From positions 682,001 to 746,000 of the forward strand of contig NZ_LZEW01000001.1 of NCBI RefSeq assembly GCF_001676155.1: DNA of 64,000 nt, read 5' to 3'. The translations under genes were made by a program, and so were the position numbers. Under the pieces are notes generated by a model. The model had not been told where the DNA came from. It saw only the letters and a program-made list of their open reading frames with translations, and did no database searches. The stretch's first letter is position 1, and each line of letters begins with the position of its first letter. This DNA comes from Morganella psychrotolerans. GTDB taxonomy: Bacteria; Pseudomonadota; Gammaproteobacteria; Enterobacterales; Enterobacteriaceae. Shown one piece after another: positions 1-10,680 of the stretch.

Positions 1-1
1 A

Positions 2-637
2 ATATCAACGCTGTGGGAACATCATGAAATTCATATTGTCGGGCTGAATATTGATATTCAGCACCCGGCTATGACACAATTATTAGCGCAGCAATCAACA
101 CGCCGCCGTGAGCGCGGAATGCAGATAGGCGAGCGCCTGGAGAAGGCCGGTATTCCCGGCACCTGGGAAGAAGCTTGTGAGCTGGCGCAGGGCGGAGAAG
201 TCACCCGCGGGCATTTTGCCAGGGTGTTGATTGCCCGGAAAGTGGAATCCACTATTCCGAAAGTGTTTAAACGCTTTTTAGCCCGTGGAAAAACCGGCTA
301 TGTGCCGCCGCAGTGGTGTGAAATCAGTGAGGCGGTTGACGCTATTCATGCCGCCGGTGGTCAGGCGGTGCTGGCGCATCCCGGTCGCTACGGGTTATCC
401 GCCAAATGGCTGAAACGGTTGTGTGATTTCTTTAAACAGACCGGCGGTGATGCCATGGAAGTGGCACAGTGCCAGCAGGCACCGGATGAGCGCCGGGTTC
501 TGGCGGAATATGCGTTAACATACGGATTAAAAGCCTCTCAGGGATCCGATTTTCATCAGCCGTGTTCGTGGATAGAACTGGGCCGTAAATTGTGGTTGCC
601 GGGAGGCGTGATACCAGTCTGGCAGGATTGGTCGTGA
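2..637 (+). CDS. rnm: RNase AM (YciV/TrpH), 5'-3' exoribonuclease of the PHP family, 3' part
   Basis: The reading frame is open from base 2 and already coding, so the true start lies upstream of the window; 211 residues are visible. It matches the C-terminal part of the YciV/RNase AM family, PHP-domain enzymes that mature the 5' ends of rRNA and degrade short RNA fragments. Visible signs are the LAHPGRYG segment and the metal-binding SDFHQP motif near the end, both typical of PHP phosphoesterases. The next gene, yciO, follows 21 bases downstream with its own Shine-Dalgarno sequence, the same order as in E. coli. Confidence 0.88.
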   Translation: MSTLWEHHEIHIVGLNIDIQHPAMTQLLAQQSTRRRERGMQIGERLEKAGIPGTWEEACELAQGGEVTRGHFARVLIARKVESTIPKVFKRFLARGKTGYVPPQWCEISEAVDAIHAAGGQAVLAHPGRYGLSAKWLKRLCDFFKQTGGDAMEVAQCQQAPDERRVLAEYALTYGLKASQGSDFHQPCSWIELGRKLWLPGGVIPVWQDWS

Positions 638-658
638 AGGATTAACAGAGGAAATACA

Positions 659-1279
659 ATGGGCCAGATGTTTCATATCCATCCTGATAACCCGCAGGCA
701 CGCGTAATAAAGCAGTGCGTGGAGATTATCAATAAGGGCGGCGTGGTCATTTATCCGACCGATTCCGGCTATGCTATCGGCTGCCGGTTGGAAGATAAAG
801 ACGCATTACAGCGGATTTGCCGCCTGCGTCAGATTGACAGTAATCATAACTTTACCCTGATGTGTCGTGATTTATCCGACATTTCGACCTACGCCCAGGT
901 GGATAACAGCGTATTTCGTTTAATCAAAAATAATACGCCGGGTAATTACACCTTTATTCTGCGGGCAACAAAAGAAGTGCCCCGCCGTCTGATGAGTGAA
1001 AAACGTAAAACAATCGGGATGCGGATACCAGCTAACCCGATTGCTATGGAACTGCTTGCCGCAATGGGTGAGCCTATTATGTCTGCCAGCCTGATCCTGC
1101 CGGGTAATGATTTCGCGGAATCTGATCCGGAAGAGATCAATGATACCCTCGGTAAGCAGGTGGATTTGGTAATTAACGGCGGATATATCGGGCAGCAGCC
1201 GACAACGGTGATTGACCTGACAGATGACACGCCGGTTATTGTCCGTGAAGGTACCGGGGATGTTTCACCGTTCCTGTAA
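659..1279 (+). CDS. yciO: YciO, Sua5/YrdC/YwlC family protein
   Basis: A 206-residue protein, the same length as E. coli YciO, spanning a single YrdC-like dsRNA-binding fold. The family is related to TsaC/Sua5, which makes the threonylcarbamoyl-AMP needed for the t6A modification of tRNA; YciO itself is a paralogue with weaker or uncertain activity. Diagnostic segments are VVIYPTDSGYAIGC near residue 30, NNTPGNYTFIL in the middle and PTTVIDLTDDTPVIVREG near the end. The first ATG has an AGAGGA Shine-Dalgarno sequence. It lies between rnm and rluB, as in E. coli apart from genes missing here. Confidence 0.92.
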   Translation: MGQMFHIHPDNPQARVIKQCVEIINKGGVVIYPTDSGYAIGCRLEDKDALQRICRLRQIDSNHNFTLMCRDLSDISTYAQVDNSVFRLIKNNTPGNYTFILRATKEVPRRLMSEKRKTIGMRIPANPIAMELLAAMGEPIMSASLILPGNDFAESDPEEINDTLGKQVDLVINGGYIGQQPTTVIDLTDDTPVIVREGTGDVSPFL

Positions 1280-1393
1280 CCGCCGCAGATGTGCATGGTA
1301 TGTGTAAAATGCGTTAGCGCCGTGCATGAACCTGTGTATAATGTTGCGGTTGATTTTCATGACGCCTGTGAAGGCGACAGCAGAGGGTGCTCA

Positions 1394-2326
1394 ATGAGCC
1401 AGAAGACAGAAAAGTTACAAAAAGTATTAGCCCATGCAGGGCATGGTTCACGCCGTGAAATTGAAGGCTATATCGAAGCAGGACGCATCTCTATTGACGG
1501 AAAAACCGCCACACTTGGCGACCGTATTGATGTGAATACCAGTGCAAAAATCCGTTTTGACGGGCGTGTACTGGGTGTTAAAGACGCACAAAAAAATCCG
1601 TGTCGCGTACTGGCATACTACAAACCGGAAGGGGAATTATGTACCCGTAATGATCCGGATGGCCGTCCGACCGTATTTGACCGTTTACCTAAAATTTCAG
1701 GGGCACGCTGGATTGCAGTCGGGCGCCTGGATGTTAATACCAGTGGTTTGCTGTTATTCACAACCGACGGTGAGCTGGCAAACCGCCTGATGCACCCGAG
1801 CCGTGAAGTGGAACGCGAATATGCGGTGCGTGTATTCGGTGAAGTGGATGACACCAAGCGTAATCAGTTATTGAAAGGTGTTCAGCTGGAAGATGGTCCT
1901 GCCTCATTCCGCGCCCTGAAATTTAAGGGCGGTGAAGGGATCAACCAGTGGTTTAATGTCACGCTGACAGAGGGCCGTAACCGGGAAGTCCGCCGTATGT
2001 GGGAAGCCGTGGGTGTGCAGGTCAGCCGCCTGATCCGCGTCCGCTACGGGGATATTGATTTACCTAAAGCGCTGCCGCGTGGCGGGTGGGTTGAACTGAA
2101 CCTGGAAAAAACGAATTACCTGCGCGAATTAGTGGGGCTGGCACCTGAAATAACAACAAAAGTGTCAGTGGAAAGTGATAAGCGCCGGATCAAAGCGAAT
2201 CAGATTCGCCGTGCGGTGAAACGTCATGCTCTGCCGGGAGCCGGTGCGCCGAAGCGTACTTCTGCCCGTCCTGCCTCTTCCCGCCAGGGAACCGGTGTTA
2301 CCCAGAAGCGCCGCGCAGGGAAATAA
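1394..2326 (+). CDS. rluB: 23S rRNA pseudouridine(2605) synthase RluB
   Basis: A 310-residue RsuA-family pseudouridine synthase that modifies U2605 of 23S rRNA. An N-terminal S4-like RNA-binding segment ([19 protein letters not shown]) precedes the catalytic domain, where [12 protein letters not shown] holds the catalytic aspartate. The C-terminus is a basic, disordered tail rich in Lys, Arg, Pro and Ala, as usual for RluB. The frame is open 35 codons further upstream, but ATG 1394 fits the family and has a GAGG ribosome-binding site; the upstream part is not conserved protein. A strong intrinsic terminator follows. In E. coli btuR comes next; it is absent here. Confidence 0.95.
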   Translation: MSQKTEKLQKVLAHAGHGSRREIEGYIEAGRISIDGKTATLGDRIDVNTSAKIRFDGRVLGVKDAQKNPCRVLAYYKPEGELCTRNDPDGRPTVFDRLPKISGARWIAVGRLDVNTSGLLLFTTDGELANRLMHPSREVEREYAVRVFGEVDDTKRNQLLKGVQLEDGPASFRALKFKGGEGINQWFNVTLTEGRNREVRRMWEAVGVQVSRLIRVRYGDIDLPKALPRGGWVELNLEKTNYLRELVGLAPEITTKVSVESDKRRIKANQIRRAVKRHALPGAGAPKRTSARPASSRQGTGVTQKRRAGK

Positions 2327-2384
2327 CCGCGTTTTTTACGAAAAACACGTATTTTTGTGTGTCCGGATAGCTGAGTAATATTAT

Positions 2385-2420
2385 AAACGCCCGAAGTAAG
2401 TGACTGCGGGCGTTTTTTTT
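2385..2420 (+). terminator. Intrinsic terminator after rluB
   Basis: A perfect 9-bp stem (AAACGCCCG with CGGGCGTTT), a 13-base loop and an eight-T run make a textbook Rho-independent terminator. Confidence 0.9.
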
Positions 2421-2521
2421 ATGTCCGGATCATGCAAATACTCATCAGGTACGTTAAGATATTCTGTCTGTGCTTTCATCAGCGGGCGTATTTCCGGTAA
2501 AAGACCTTTTCTGTGAAGGAG

Positions 2522-3470
2522 ATGAATATCGCGATAACCAGATATAGCCTGTTTGCGCTCATCGGCTTTCTTCAGGGATGCGATGACAGCACACAGCCCG
2601 AACCCCCGGAACAGAGCCGGTATTACTTCAGTAATATTACCGGGGACGATATTTTTTTTTACGCTGAACGGGAAAAGTATTCATGTTGCTCACCAAAAAA
2701 GCGGCATGCTTTATTTACCGGCGGGACTGAATCAGCTGGAAACACCCCAGGGACAATCTATCCAGTTTATTGCCTACCCGGGTAACAGCGGTGGTATTAT
2801 TAATCCGTCACGCACCCGCTATTATTCCTACACTATTTATGACGACGAAATGTTGCATTCTCCGATGTTTAATTCACTGGTAAGGCAATTTGAATTTGAC
2901 GGACATTATTATCAGGGGCCGCTGCGCACCAGTAATGCGGAGCTTATCGATAATAATGTTTTTAAATGTCAGTATCCGGGTGAAGTGGCTGACGTAAAAG
3001 CAGAGCTGGAAAGTTATGTTGCAGGTAAAAAGGGAATGATGACGGTTTGCTTTAATGAACCTGAGTTTCGTCAGTTTCTGAAATATCATCCCCGCGGGGT
3101 GAGTTCACTACCGGATAATACGATTATTACACCTGATCAGGATGCCGAAATTACGTTTACGTATCGTCTGCGCAATTTTAATTTTATCGATCCGCAATTA
3201 CAGCAGGGTGAAAAAGAAATAGCGGCGATACTGACAGAATATCAGCACCAGCGGGATGTGAATAAAAAACGCGATATATACAACCGCTATCATACGGTTC
3301 TGATGTCTATGGCGCAGCACTACCGGCAGGCGACCTTGCGCCGGGAAAAAGATAATACCGCTGAAAAAGAGGAAGGCCGGAAATTCAGCGATTTTATTCA
3401 GGAATCAGGGGAAATCTTTGGTGCCGGGATATTGCCTCTTACAGAGGATGATTTACCCCCGGCACACTAA
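2522..3470 (+). pseudogene. Putative lipoprotein, reading frame broken at a T9 tract
   Basis: I do not recognise the family. The N-terminus encodes a signal peptide with a plausible lipobox (LQGC), then a Pro/Glu-rich linker. At the run of nine T (2652-2660) the coding signal moves by one base into the next frame and stays open to 3470. Contracting the run to eight T joins the halves into a protein of about 315 residues with no internal stop. The start is ATG 2522, although its AAGGAG abuts it directly; GTG 2513 is an alternative. The C-terminal half is charged and probably helical. It stands where E. coli has btuR. The break may be a sequencing error, a real mutation or phase variation. Confidence 0.6.
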
Positions 3471-3527
3471 TATACCCTTATTCATTCAAACTGCAGGTTC
3501 GTTGGCGGCGTGAATGACGTTGGGTAT
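3471..3527. repeat. Short ERIC-like element
   Basis: Only the two termini of an ERIC (intergenic repeat unit) are present: TATACCCTTATTCATTCAAA...GGTTCGTTGGC at the left and GAATGACGTTGGGTAT at the right. About 70 bp of the core is missing compared with the 126-bp copies at 39584 and 40605. It lies just after the lipoprotein stop codon and before the 3' end of yciK. Confidence 0.85.
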
Positions 3528-3540
3528 CGTGTTGCTGTTT

Positions 3541-4323
3541 TTATTCGGCAGGTCCGGCTTTCCGGCCCGGTTGCGCATCAAAACTGATTCCGTTTTTACC
3601 CGCACTGTCATTACACATGACATACAGATATGTCGGCATAATATCTGCCGGTGTTTTCAGTTTTTCTGATGCTTCATCAGGAAATGCACCGGCACGCATT
3701 GCGGTGCGTGTGCCGCCGGGATTAATGCAGTTGGTGCGCAGACCGGTTCCTGCATATTCCTGAGCGAGTACCTGCATCATGCCTTCTGTCGCAAATTTGG
3801 ATACGGCATAAGCACCCCAGCCAGCGCGACCTTCACGACCCACACTGGATGATGTAAAGACCAGCGAACTTTGCGGTGCGCGCAGCAGCAGCGGCAGCAG
3901 TGCCTGTGTCAGCATAAAGGTGGCATTCACATTTACCTGCATCACATCCTGCCACAACTGCGGCGGTTGTTCCGTCATCGGTGCGACCACACCCAGAATA
4001 CCGGCATTATGCAGAACACCATCAAGATGCGGTACGGCGTGTGCCAGAACAGCAGCAAAATCGCGGCACTGTTCTGCTGTCAGTGTCAGCAGGTCATGAC
4101 AATAAATGCGGGGAGTGACACCGTATTTCTGTGCGATTTCATCACTGACAGTACGCAGTTTGCTCTCTGTACGCCCCGTCAGAATAAGTTCTGCGCCGTA
4201 GCGGGCGTAAGTGAGTGCCGCTTCACGGCCGATCCCGTCACCCGCTCCGGTTATCAGAATAACTTTATTTTGCAGGGCATCAGGTGAGGATGGGGTAAAG
4301 TGAGATACATCATTATTATGCAT
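3541..4323 (-). CDS. yciK: YciK family short-chain oxidoreductase
   Basis: A 260-residue classical short-chain dehydrogenase/reductase. The cofactor-binding TGAGDGIG motif lies near residue 25, LHNAG marks the NAG structural motif, and the catalytic Ser is followed by YAVSK. The C-terminal INPGGTRTAMRAGAFP and FDAQPGRK segments are characteristic of YciK; its physiological substrate is not established. It is divergent from sohB, with about 180 bp between them, as in E. coli. Confidence 0.93.
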   Translation of the reverse strand: MHNNDVSHFTPSSPDALQNKVILITGAGDGIGREAALTYARYGAELILTGRTESKLRTVSDEIAQKYGVTPRIYCHDLLTLTAEQCRDFAAVLAHAVPHLDGVLHNAGILGVVAPMTEQPPQLWQDVMQVNVNATFMLTQALLPLLLRAPQSSLVFTSSSVGREGRAGWGAYAVSKFATEGMMQVLAQEYAGTGLRTNCINPGGTRTAMRAGAFPDEASEKLKTPADIMPTYLYVMCNDSAGKNGISFDAQPGRKAGPAE

Positions 4324-4504
4324 GGCAGATAACTCCGGAAAAGCGAATGGACGGGTATCACATCACAGGCGTGGCGTGAATCCATTTTTATCATACCGTC
4401 CTCAGGGCGTGATTGCCATCAAGGGTTACAAAACTAGTTGAGCATTTATCAGTTTTTTTTAGTTAAAATAGCGGCATTCAATTTTTCAGTATTAAGGTGT
4501 GCCG

Positions 4505-5558
4505 GTGGAGTTTCTCTCACAATACGGTTTGTTTCTTGCAGAAACCGTAACAATTGTTCTGGCAATCATTGCCATTGTTGTATTTTTTGTCATGCTCAGC
4601 ATCCGTAAAGGGCAATCTTTGGGTAAATTGCGTCTGACTGATCTGGGGGAAAATTACCGCGACAGACAGCGTGAAATGCAGCATGCCCGCATGAGTGAAG
4701 CGGAGCAGAAAATCTGGAATAAAGCGTTTAAAAAACAACAAAAAAACGAAGATAAAAAAAGACAAAAACAATGCAAAAGACGGGCAGACCCGTTTACGCA
4801 AGCCATGTGTTTATGTGATTGACTTTAAAGGCAGCCTGGACGCACATGAAGTGGAGTCTCTGCGTGAGGAAATTACCATTATCCTGTCTGTCGCAGAAAG
4901 CGGGCTGGATGAAGTACTGATTCGCCTGGAAAGCCCGGGCGGGCTGGTTCATGCATATGGTCTGGCAGCGGCACAACTGACGCGCTTACGTGAGAAAAAT
5001 ATCCGTATCACGATCGCGGTGGATAAAGTAGCGGCCAGCGGCGGGTATATGATGGCGTGTGTGGCAGACAAAATTGTGGCTGCACCGTTTGCTATCCTCG
5101 GCTCGATTGGTGTGGTGGCACAGGTACCGAACATTCACCGTCTGCTCAAGAAAAATGATATTGATGTAGAGATGCATACAGCGGGTCAATACAAACGTAC
5201 GCTGACCTTTATCGGACAGAATACAGATGAAGGGCGTGAAAAATTCCGTCAGGAACTGGATGAAACTCACGTTCTGTTTAAAAGCTTTGTGTCTGAGAAT
5301 CGTCCGTCACTGGATATTGAAAAAGTGGCAACCGGTGAACACTGGTACGGCACACAGGCAAAAGATCTGGGACTGGTTGATGAAATCGCGGTCAGTGATG
5401 ATTTAATTATCGCCGCAATACCTGACCACGAAGTGATTCAGGTGCGTTATTTCCGCCGCAGACGGCTTATCGATAAACTGACGCAAAGTGTTATGCTCAG
5501 TGCGGATCGTCTTATTCTGCGCTGGTGGCAGCGCGGTAACGGACCGGTCGGAAAATAA
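4505..5558 (+). pseudogene. sohB: SohB, inner-membrane S49-family peptidase, frame interrupted in an A-rich stretch
   Basis: An SppA-related serine protease anchored by one N-terminal membrane segment. The first ~90 codons, including the transmembrane helix, are in one frame; the protease domain is in the next. The switch is best placed in the A7 run at 4754-4760: removing one A gives a continuous protein of 350 residues, against 349 in E. coli. The serine-nucleophile region (VAASGGYMMACVADKI), LESPGG and the HTAGQYKRTLT segment are intact. The start is GTG 4505, spaced correctly from AAGG; GTG 4499 is possible but too close. The damage is probably a homopolymer error. A terminator follows. 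Confidence 0.85.
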
Positions 5559-5576
5559 CCGCAAATAAGCATAAAG

Positions 5577-5610
5577 TAACGGCAGCTCAGGCTGCCGTTA
5601 TTGTTTTTGT
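5577..5610. terminator. Terminator between sohB and yciN
   Basis: A 10-bp perfect stem (TAACGGCAGC / GCTGCCGTTA) with a TCAG loop is followed by TTGTTTTT on the plus strand. It lies between converging genes and could serve both. Confidence 0.82.
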
Positions 5611-5633
5611 CAGTTTATACCGGATATCATCTG

Positions 5634-5885
5634 TCAACCGACTAAATGATATTGCTCTGACATAGTATGTGCGAGATGTTTAAACATATTAAATACTGCG
5701 GCACTTTTGAGTGTCGGCAGGCCCTGGTCGTCTAAAAAGTATTCACCTTTAAAAACCAGTACGCCACATTTTTGTTCAACATCATCAGCGATCATTCCTT
5801 CAATGAAGTCGTCATGTTCCTGTATGATTTTATTCGCTTTTTCTAACAGTTCGGCTTTACCGGCGGCGATGGTTTCTTTTGGCAT
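5634..5885 (-). CDS. yciN: YciN family protein (DUF2498)
   Basis: An 83-residue cytoplasmic protein matching E. coli YciN along its length; the C-terminal [20 protein letters not shown] segment is especially conserved. The function is unknown. The open frame extends 13 codons upstream, but ATG at 5885 has an AAAGGAG ribosome-binding site and fits the family length. Located between sohB and topA as in E. coli, on the opposite strand to both. Confidence 0.9.
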   Translation of the reverse strand: MPKETIAAGKAELLEKANKIIQEHDDFIEGMIADDVEQKCGVLVFKGEYFLDDQGLPTLKSAAVFNMFKHLAHTMSEQYHLVG

Positions 5886-6173
5886 TTTGTGAACTCCTTT
5901 AAAAAATATTTTGTTGCGCATCACTATTTATCAGGTAAAGTGTGGGTTTTTCAAGATCCCCGCACTTTTGCGGGATGACTGCTTGCGTAATACACTTTAG
6001 CGACGGCGATATTAAAAAATACATCATTTCACGACAGATGTTTTGAGTTGAAACAAAGCATTAGTATAAAAAAGAGTTGATCTATTACGAAAGTGCCGCA
6101 ATATAAAAGAAATGTATTTAACGCAAAAATTGGCGTTTTTATAACCGCCCCGAAAATTTAGGTAATGATAATT

Positions 6174-8774
6174 ATGGGTAAAGCTCTGGTCATCGTGGAG
6201 TCCCCGGCAAAAGCCAAAACGATTAACAAGTATCTCGGCAAAGACTACGTGGTGAAATCCAGCGTCGGTCATATCCGGGATCTGCCGACAAGTGGTTCAG
6301 CGAGCCGTAAACCCGCTGTAGCAGGCGACAAAGTAAAAGACAAAGTCAAAAAAGTTAAAAAAGACGAACGCACTGCGCTGGTCAGCCGTATGGGTGTTGA
6401 CCCGTTTAACGGCTGGGAAGCAAATTATCAGATCCTGCCGGGAAAAGAGAAGGTAGTATCAGAATTACAGCACCTTGCCAGTGACGCGTCTCACATCTAT
6501 CTCGCGACGGACCTTGACCGCGAAGGGGAAGCCATTGCGTGGCACCTGCGGGAAGTGATCGGTGGTGATGACAGTCGTTTCAGTCGTGTTGTCTTTAATG
6601 AGATAACAAAAAATGCCATTACCCAGGCGTTTGAACAGCCCGGTGAACTGAATATTGACCGGGTGAATGCCCAGCAGGCGCGTCGTTTTATGGATCGCGT
6701 GGTCGGCTATATGGTGTCCCCGTTGCTGTGGAAAAAAATTGCCCGCGGTTTATCTGCCGGTCGTGTACAGTCGGTGGCCGTACGCCTGATTGTTGAGCGC
6801 GAGCGCGAAATTAAAGCCTTTGTGCCTGAAGAGTACTGGCAGATCCACGCCTTACTGTCTGATAAAACAGAACAGTTACGCATGGAAGTTGCACAGGAAA
6901 ACGGCAAAGCCTTTAAACCGGTCAATGAGAAACAAACGCAAGCTGCGGTGACAAAACTGCAATCTGCGGCATACAAGGTTGTTGACCGGGAAGATCGCCC
7001 GACATCCAGCAAGCCCGGCGCACCTTTTATTACCTCCACGTTGCAGCAGGCTGCCAGTACCCGCCTGAGCTACGGCGTGAAAAAAACCATGATGATGGCT
7101 CAGCGTCTGTATGAAGCCGGACACATTACCTATATGCGTACCGACTCAACAAATCTGAGTCAGGATGCGATTGTGATGGCGCGGGAATATATCACTGAGA
7201 GTTTCGGTGATAAGTATCTCCCTGAAAATCCGAACATTTACAGTAATAAAGAAAATTCTCAGGAAGCGCACGAAGCTATCCGTCCGTCGGATATTACTAT
7301 CACGGAAGCGGATTTGTCGGATATGGAGCCGGATGCCCGCCGTCTGTATCAGTTAATCTGGCGTCAGTTCGTGGCGTGTCAGATGATGCCGGCAAAATAC
7401 GACTCCACCACACTGACAGTGGAAGCCGGTGATTTTAGTCTGAAAGCCAAAGGGCGCACATTGCGTTTCGACGGCTGGACCAAAGTCATGCCTGCGCTGC
7501 GCAAGAATGATGAAGACAGAACGCTGCCGCCGATTGAGGTGGGAACGGTCATGGCGCTGGACTCTCTGGAGCCTGCGCAGCACTTTACCAAGCCGCCTGC
7601 ACGTTTCAGTGAAGCATCGCTGGTGAAAGAGCTGGAGAAACGTGGCATCGGGCGTCCGTCCACGTATGCCTCGATTATCTCTACTATCCAGGATCGCGGT
7701 TATGTCAAAGTGGAAAGCCGTCGTTTCTATGCAGAAAAAATGGGACAAATCGTCACGGACCGTCTGGAAGAGACGTTCGCTGAGCTGATGAACTACGATT
7801 TCACCGCGCGGATGGAAAACCAGCTTGACCACATTGCCAATAATGAGGCGCAATGGAAGTCCGTGCTGGATGAGTTTTTTGCCGATTTCAGTACGCAGCT
7901 TGATAAAGCGAGTCTGGAGCCGGAAGAAGGCGGTATGCGCACGAATCCGATGGTGATCACCTCGATTATCTGCCCGACCTGTGAACGTCCGATGGGGATC
8001 CGCACGGCATCGACCGGTGTATTCCTGGGCTGTTCCGGTTATGCGTTGCCGCCGAAAGAGCGCTGCAAACAAACTATCAACCTGATCCCTGAGCATGAAA
8101 TTCTGAATATCCTCGAAGGGGATGATGCGGAAACAAATGCGCTGCGCGCCCGTCGCCGCTGCCCGAAATGCGGCACAGCGATGGACAGCTATCTTATCGA
8201 CACCACCCGCAAAATGCATGTGTGCGGTAATAACCCGGAATGTGAAGGTTATGAAGTCGAAGAGGGCGAATTCCGCATTAAAGGGTATGAAGGCCCGGTT
8301 GTTGAGTGTGAGAAATGTGGCTCTGAGATGCACCTGAAAATGGGACGTTTCGGTAAATACATGGGTTGTACCAACGACGAATGTAAAAATACCCGCAAAA
8401 TTTTACGCAACGGCGAAGTGGCACCACCGAAGGAAGATCCGGTGCCGTTACCGGAAATGCCGTGTGAAAAATCAGACGCTTACTTTGTTCTGCGTGATGG
8501 CGCAGCCGGTATTTTCCTGGCAGCGCATAACTTCCCGAAATCACGGGAAACCCGCGCACCGCAGGTGGCTGAGTTAGTCCGCTTTAAAGACCGTTTATCT
8601 GAAAAAATGCGCTATCTGGCGGATGCACCGGTTGCGGACCCGGAAGGGAACCCGACTACTGTGCGCTGGAGCCGTAAAACCAAGCAGCAGTATGTGGCAT
8701 CGGATAAAGACGGAAAAGCGACTGGCTGGTCTGCATTTTATATCGACGGCAAATGGGTTGAAAAAACTAAATAA
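6174..8774 (+). CDS. topA: DNA topoisomerase I
   Basis: An 866-residue type IA topoisomerase (865 in E. coli) that relaxes negative supercoils. The N-terminal Toprim domain carries the TDLDREGEA acidic triad. ITYMRTDST near residue 315 holds the active-site tyrosine. The C-terminal third has tetracysteine zinc ribbons, seen as CPTC...GCSG, CPKC...CGNNPEC and CEKC...CTNDEC pairs. ATG 6174 gives the family start [16 protein letters not shown]; an in-frame ATG three codons earlier is less likely. A strong terminator follows at 8807. Confidence 0.98.
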   Translation: MGKALVIVESPAKAKTINKYLGKDYVVKSSVGHIRDLPTSGSASRKPAVAGDKVKDKVKKVKKDERTALVSRMGVDPFNGWEANYQILPGKEKVVSELQHLASDASHIYLATDLDREGEAIAWHLREVIGGDDSRFSRVVFNEITKNAITQAFEQPGELNIDRVNAQQARRFMDRVVGYMVSPLLWKKIARGLSAGRVQSVAVRLIVEREREIKAFVPEEYWQIHALLSDKTEQLRMEVAQENGKAFKPVNEKQTQAAVTKLQSAAYKVVDREDRPTSSKPGAPFITSTLQQAASTRLSYGVKKTMMMAQRLYEAGHITYMRTDSTNLSQDAIVMAREYITESFGDKYLPENPNIYSNKENSQEAHEAIRPSDITITEADLSDMEPDARRLYQLIWRQFVACQMMPAKYDSTTLTVEAGDFSLKAKGRTLRFDGWTKVMPALRKNDEDRTLPPIEVGTVMALDSLEPAQHFTKPPARFSEASLVKELEKRGIGRPSTYASIISTIQDRGYVKVESRRFYAEKMGQIVTDRLEETFAELMNYDFTARMENQLDHIANNEAQWKSVLDEFFADFSTQLDKASLEPEEGGMRTNPMVITSIICPTCERPMGIRTASTGVFLGCSGYALPPKERCKQTINLIPEHEILNILEGDDAETNALRARRRCPKCGTAMDSYLIDTTRKMHVCGNNPECEGYEVEEGEFRIKGYEGPVVECEKCGSEMHLKMGRFGKYMGCTNDECKNTRKILRNGEVAPPKEDPVPLPEMPCEKSDAYFVLRDGAAGIFLAAHNFPKSRETRAPQVAELVRFKDRLSEKMRYLADAPVADPEGNPTTVRWSRKTKQQYVASDKDGKATGWSAFYIDGKWVEKTK

Positions 8775-8775
8775 A

Positions 8776-8800
8776 TTCGAACCTGTAGTTTGAATGAATA
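8776..8800. repeat. ERIC terminal fragment
   Basis: TTCGAACCTGTAGTTTGAATGAATA matches one end of the local ERIC family; the rest of the element is absent. It sits between the topA stop codon and the topA terminator, so it is transcribed with topA. Confidence 0.6.
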
Positions 8801-8806
8801 AAAATA

Positions 8807-8842
8807 AAAAACCAGTCAGATTATCGCTGACTGGTTTTTTTT
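8807..8842 (+). terminator. Intrinsic terminator of topA
   Basis: A stem of AAAACCAGTCAG with CTGACTGGTTTT around a short loop, running into a T tract. Confidence 0.9.
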
Positions 8843-10196
<1,354 letters not shown>

Positions 10197-10198
10197 AC

Positions 10199-10515
10199 CG
10201 GTCTGTAAAGCAACAGTACATGACCCGGAAAGTTATGATTATACGGATGAGTGTTATTACGCAGGAACGGATATCCTGAAAACGTATCAAATTTACAGAA
10301 ATGAATATGATAATCAAAAGGATATGGTGAAATCAATAACGCTGGGTGTTGATCAGTCGCTGACGGATTACGGCACTACAGTGAATCTGGATTATAAATG
10401 GAAAGGCGTTAACCACCTGACAATGATACAGTTTTTCAATGGCGGGTTGGACACTATCACCTTTGATTATAATGGTAAGGGAACGACAGTATTGATGGAG
10501 CGCAGTCCTGATTAG
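10199..10515 (+). pseudogene. Hypothetical protein fragment lacking a convincing start
   Basis: An open frame of about 105 codons directly after cysB, in a different frame. It has no recognised family. The sequence (HDPESYDYTDECYYAG, then beta-rich segments such as TMIQFFNGGLDTITFDYNGK) looks like real protein. However, the only upstream ATG lies inside cysB without a ribosome-binding site, and the next ATG is about 40 codons in. It therefore reads as the 3' remnant of a gene whose 5' end is lost. The E. coli small genes ymiA and yciX at this place were not found. Confidence 0.4.
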
Positions 10516-10680
10516 GGAGCAATCACTTGTCTGAATGATTGGTTTTTTATTACATGCGATTACATTTAGTTAACAAACTGTGCGCCGATCACCACACTAT
10601 TTGCGGGAGTATGATACCCTTATAGATACAATAATAAGGATGATATCTGTTTAACCCGCACACATCATGGTGGAGGCGTT
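10516..10680 (+). promoter_or_regulatory. acnA upstream region
   Basis: 165 bp without a gene. ATGATACCCTTATAGATACAATAATAAGG holds plausible -10 hexamers (for example TACAAT) and a GTTAACAAAC stretch further upstream. A GGAGG ribosome-binding site lies 8 bases before the acnA ATG. No specific operator is assigned. Confidence 0.35.

Noticed and set aside
4425-4450. GGGTTACAAAACTAGTTGAGC as a second Ter site
   Set aside because: It lacks the contiguous TAGTTACAAC core and the required G-C position.
7353-8333. A long minus-strand open frame inside topA
   Set aside because: It is the antisense of a strongly conserved gene with no ribosome-binding site and no recognisable protein features.
8776-8800. 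TTCGAACC as the T-loop of a tRNA gene
   Set aside because: No acceptor or anticodon stems around it; it is an ERIC terminal fragment. No tRNA or rRNA gene was recognised anywhere in the window.
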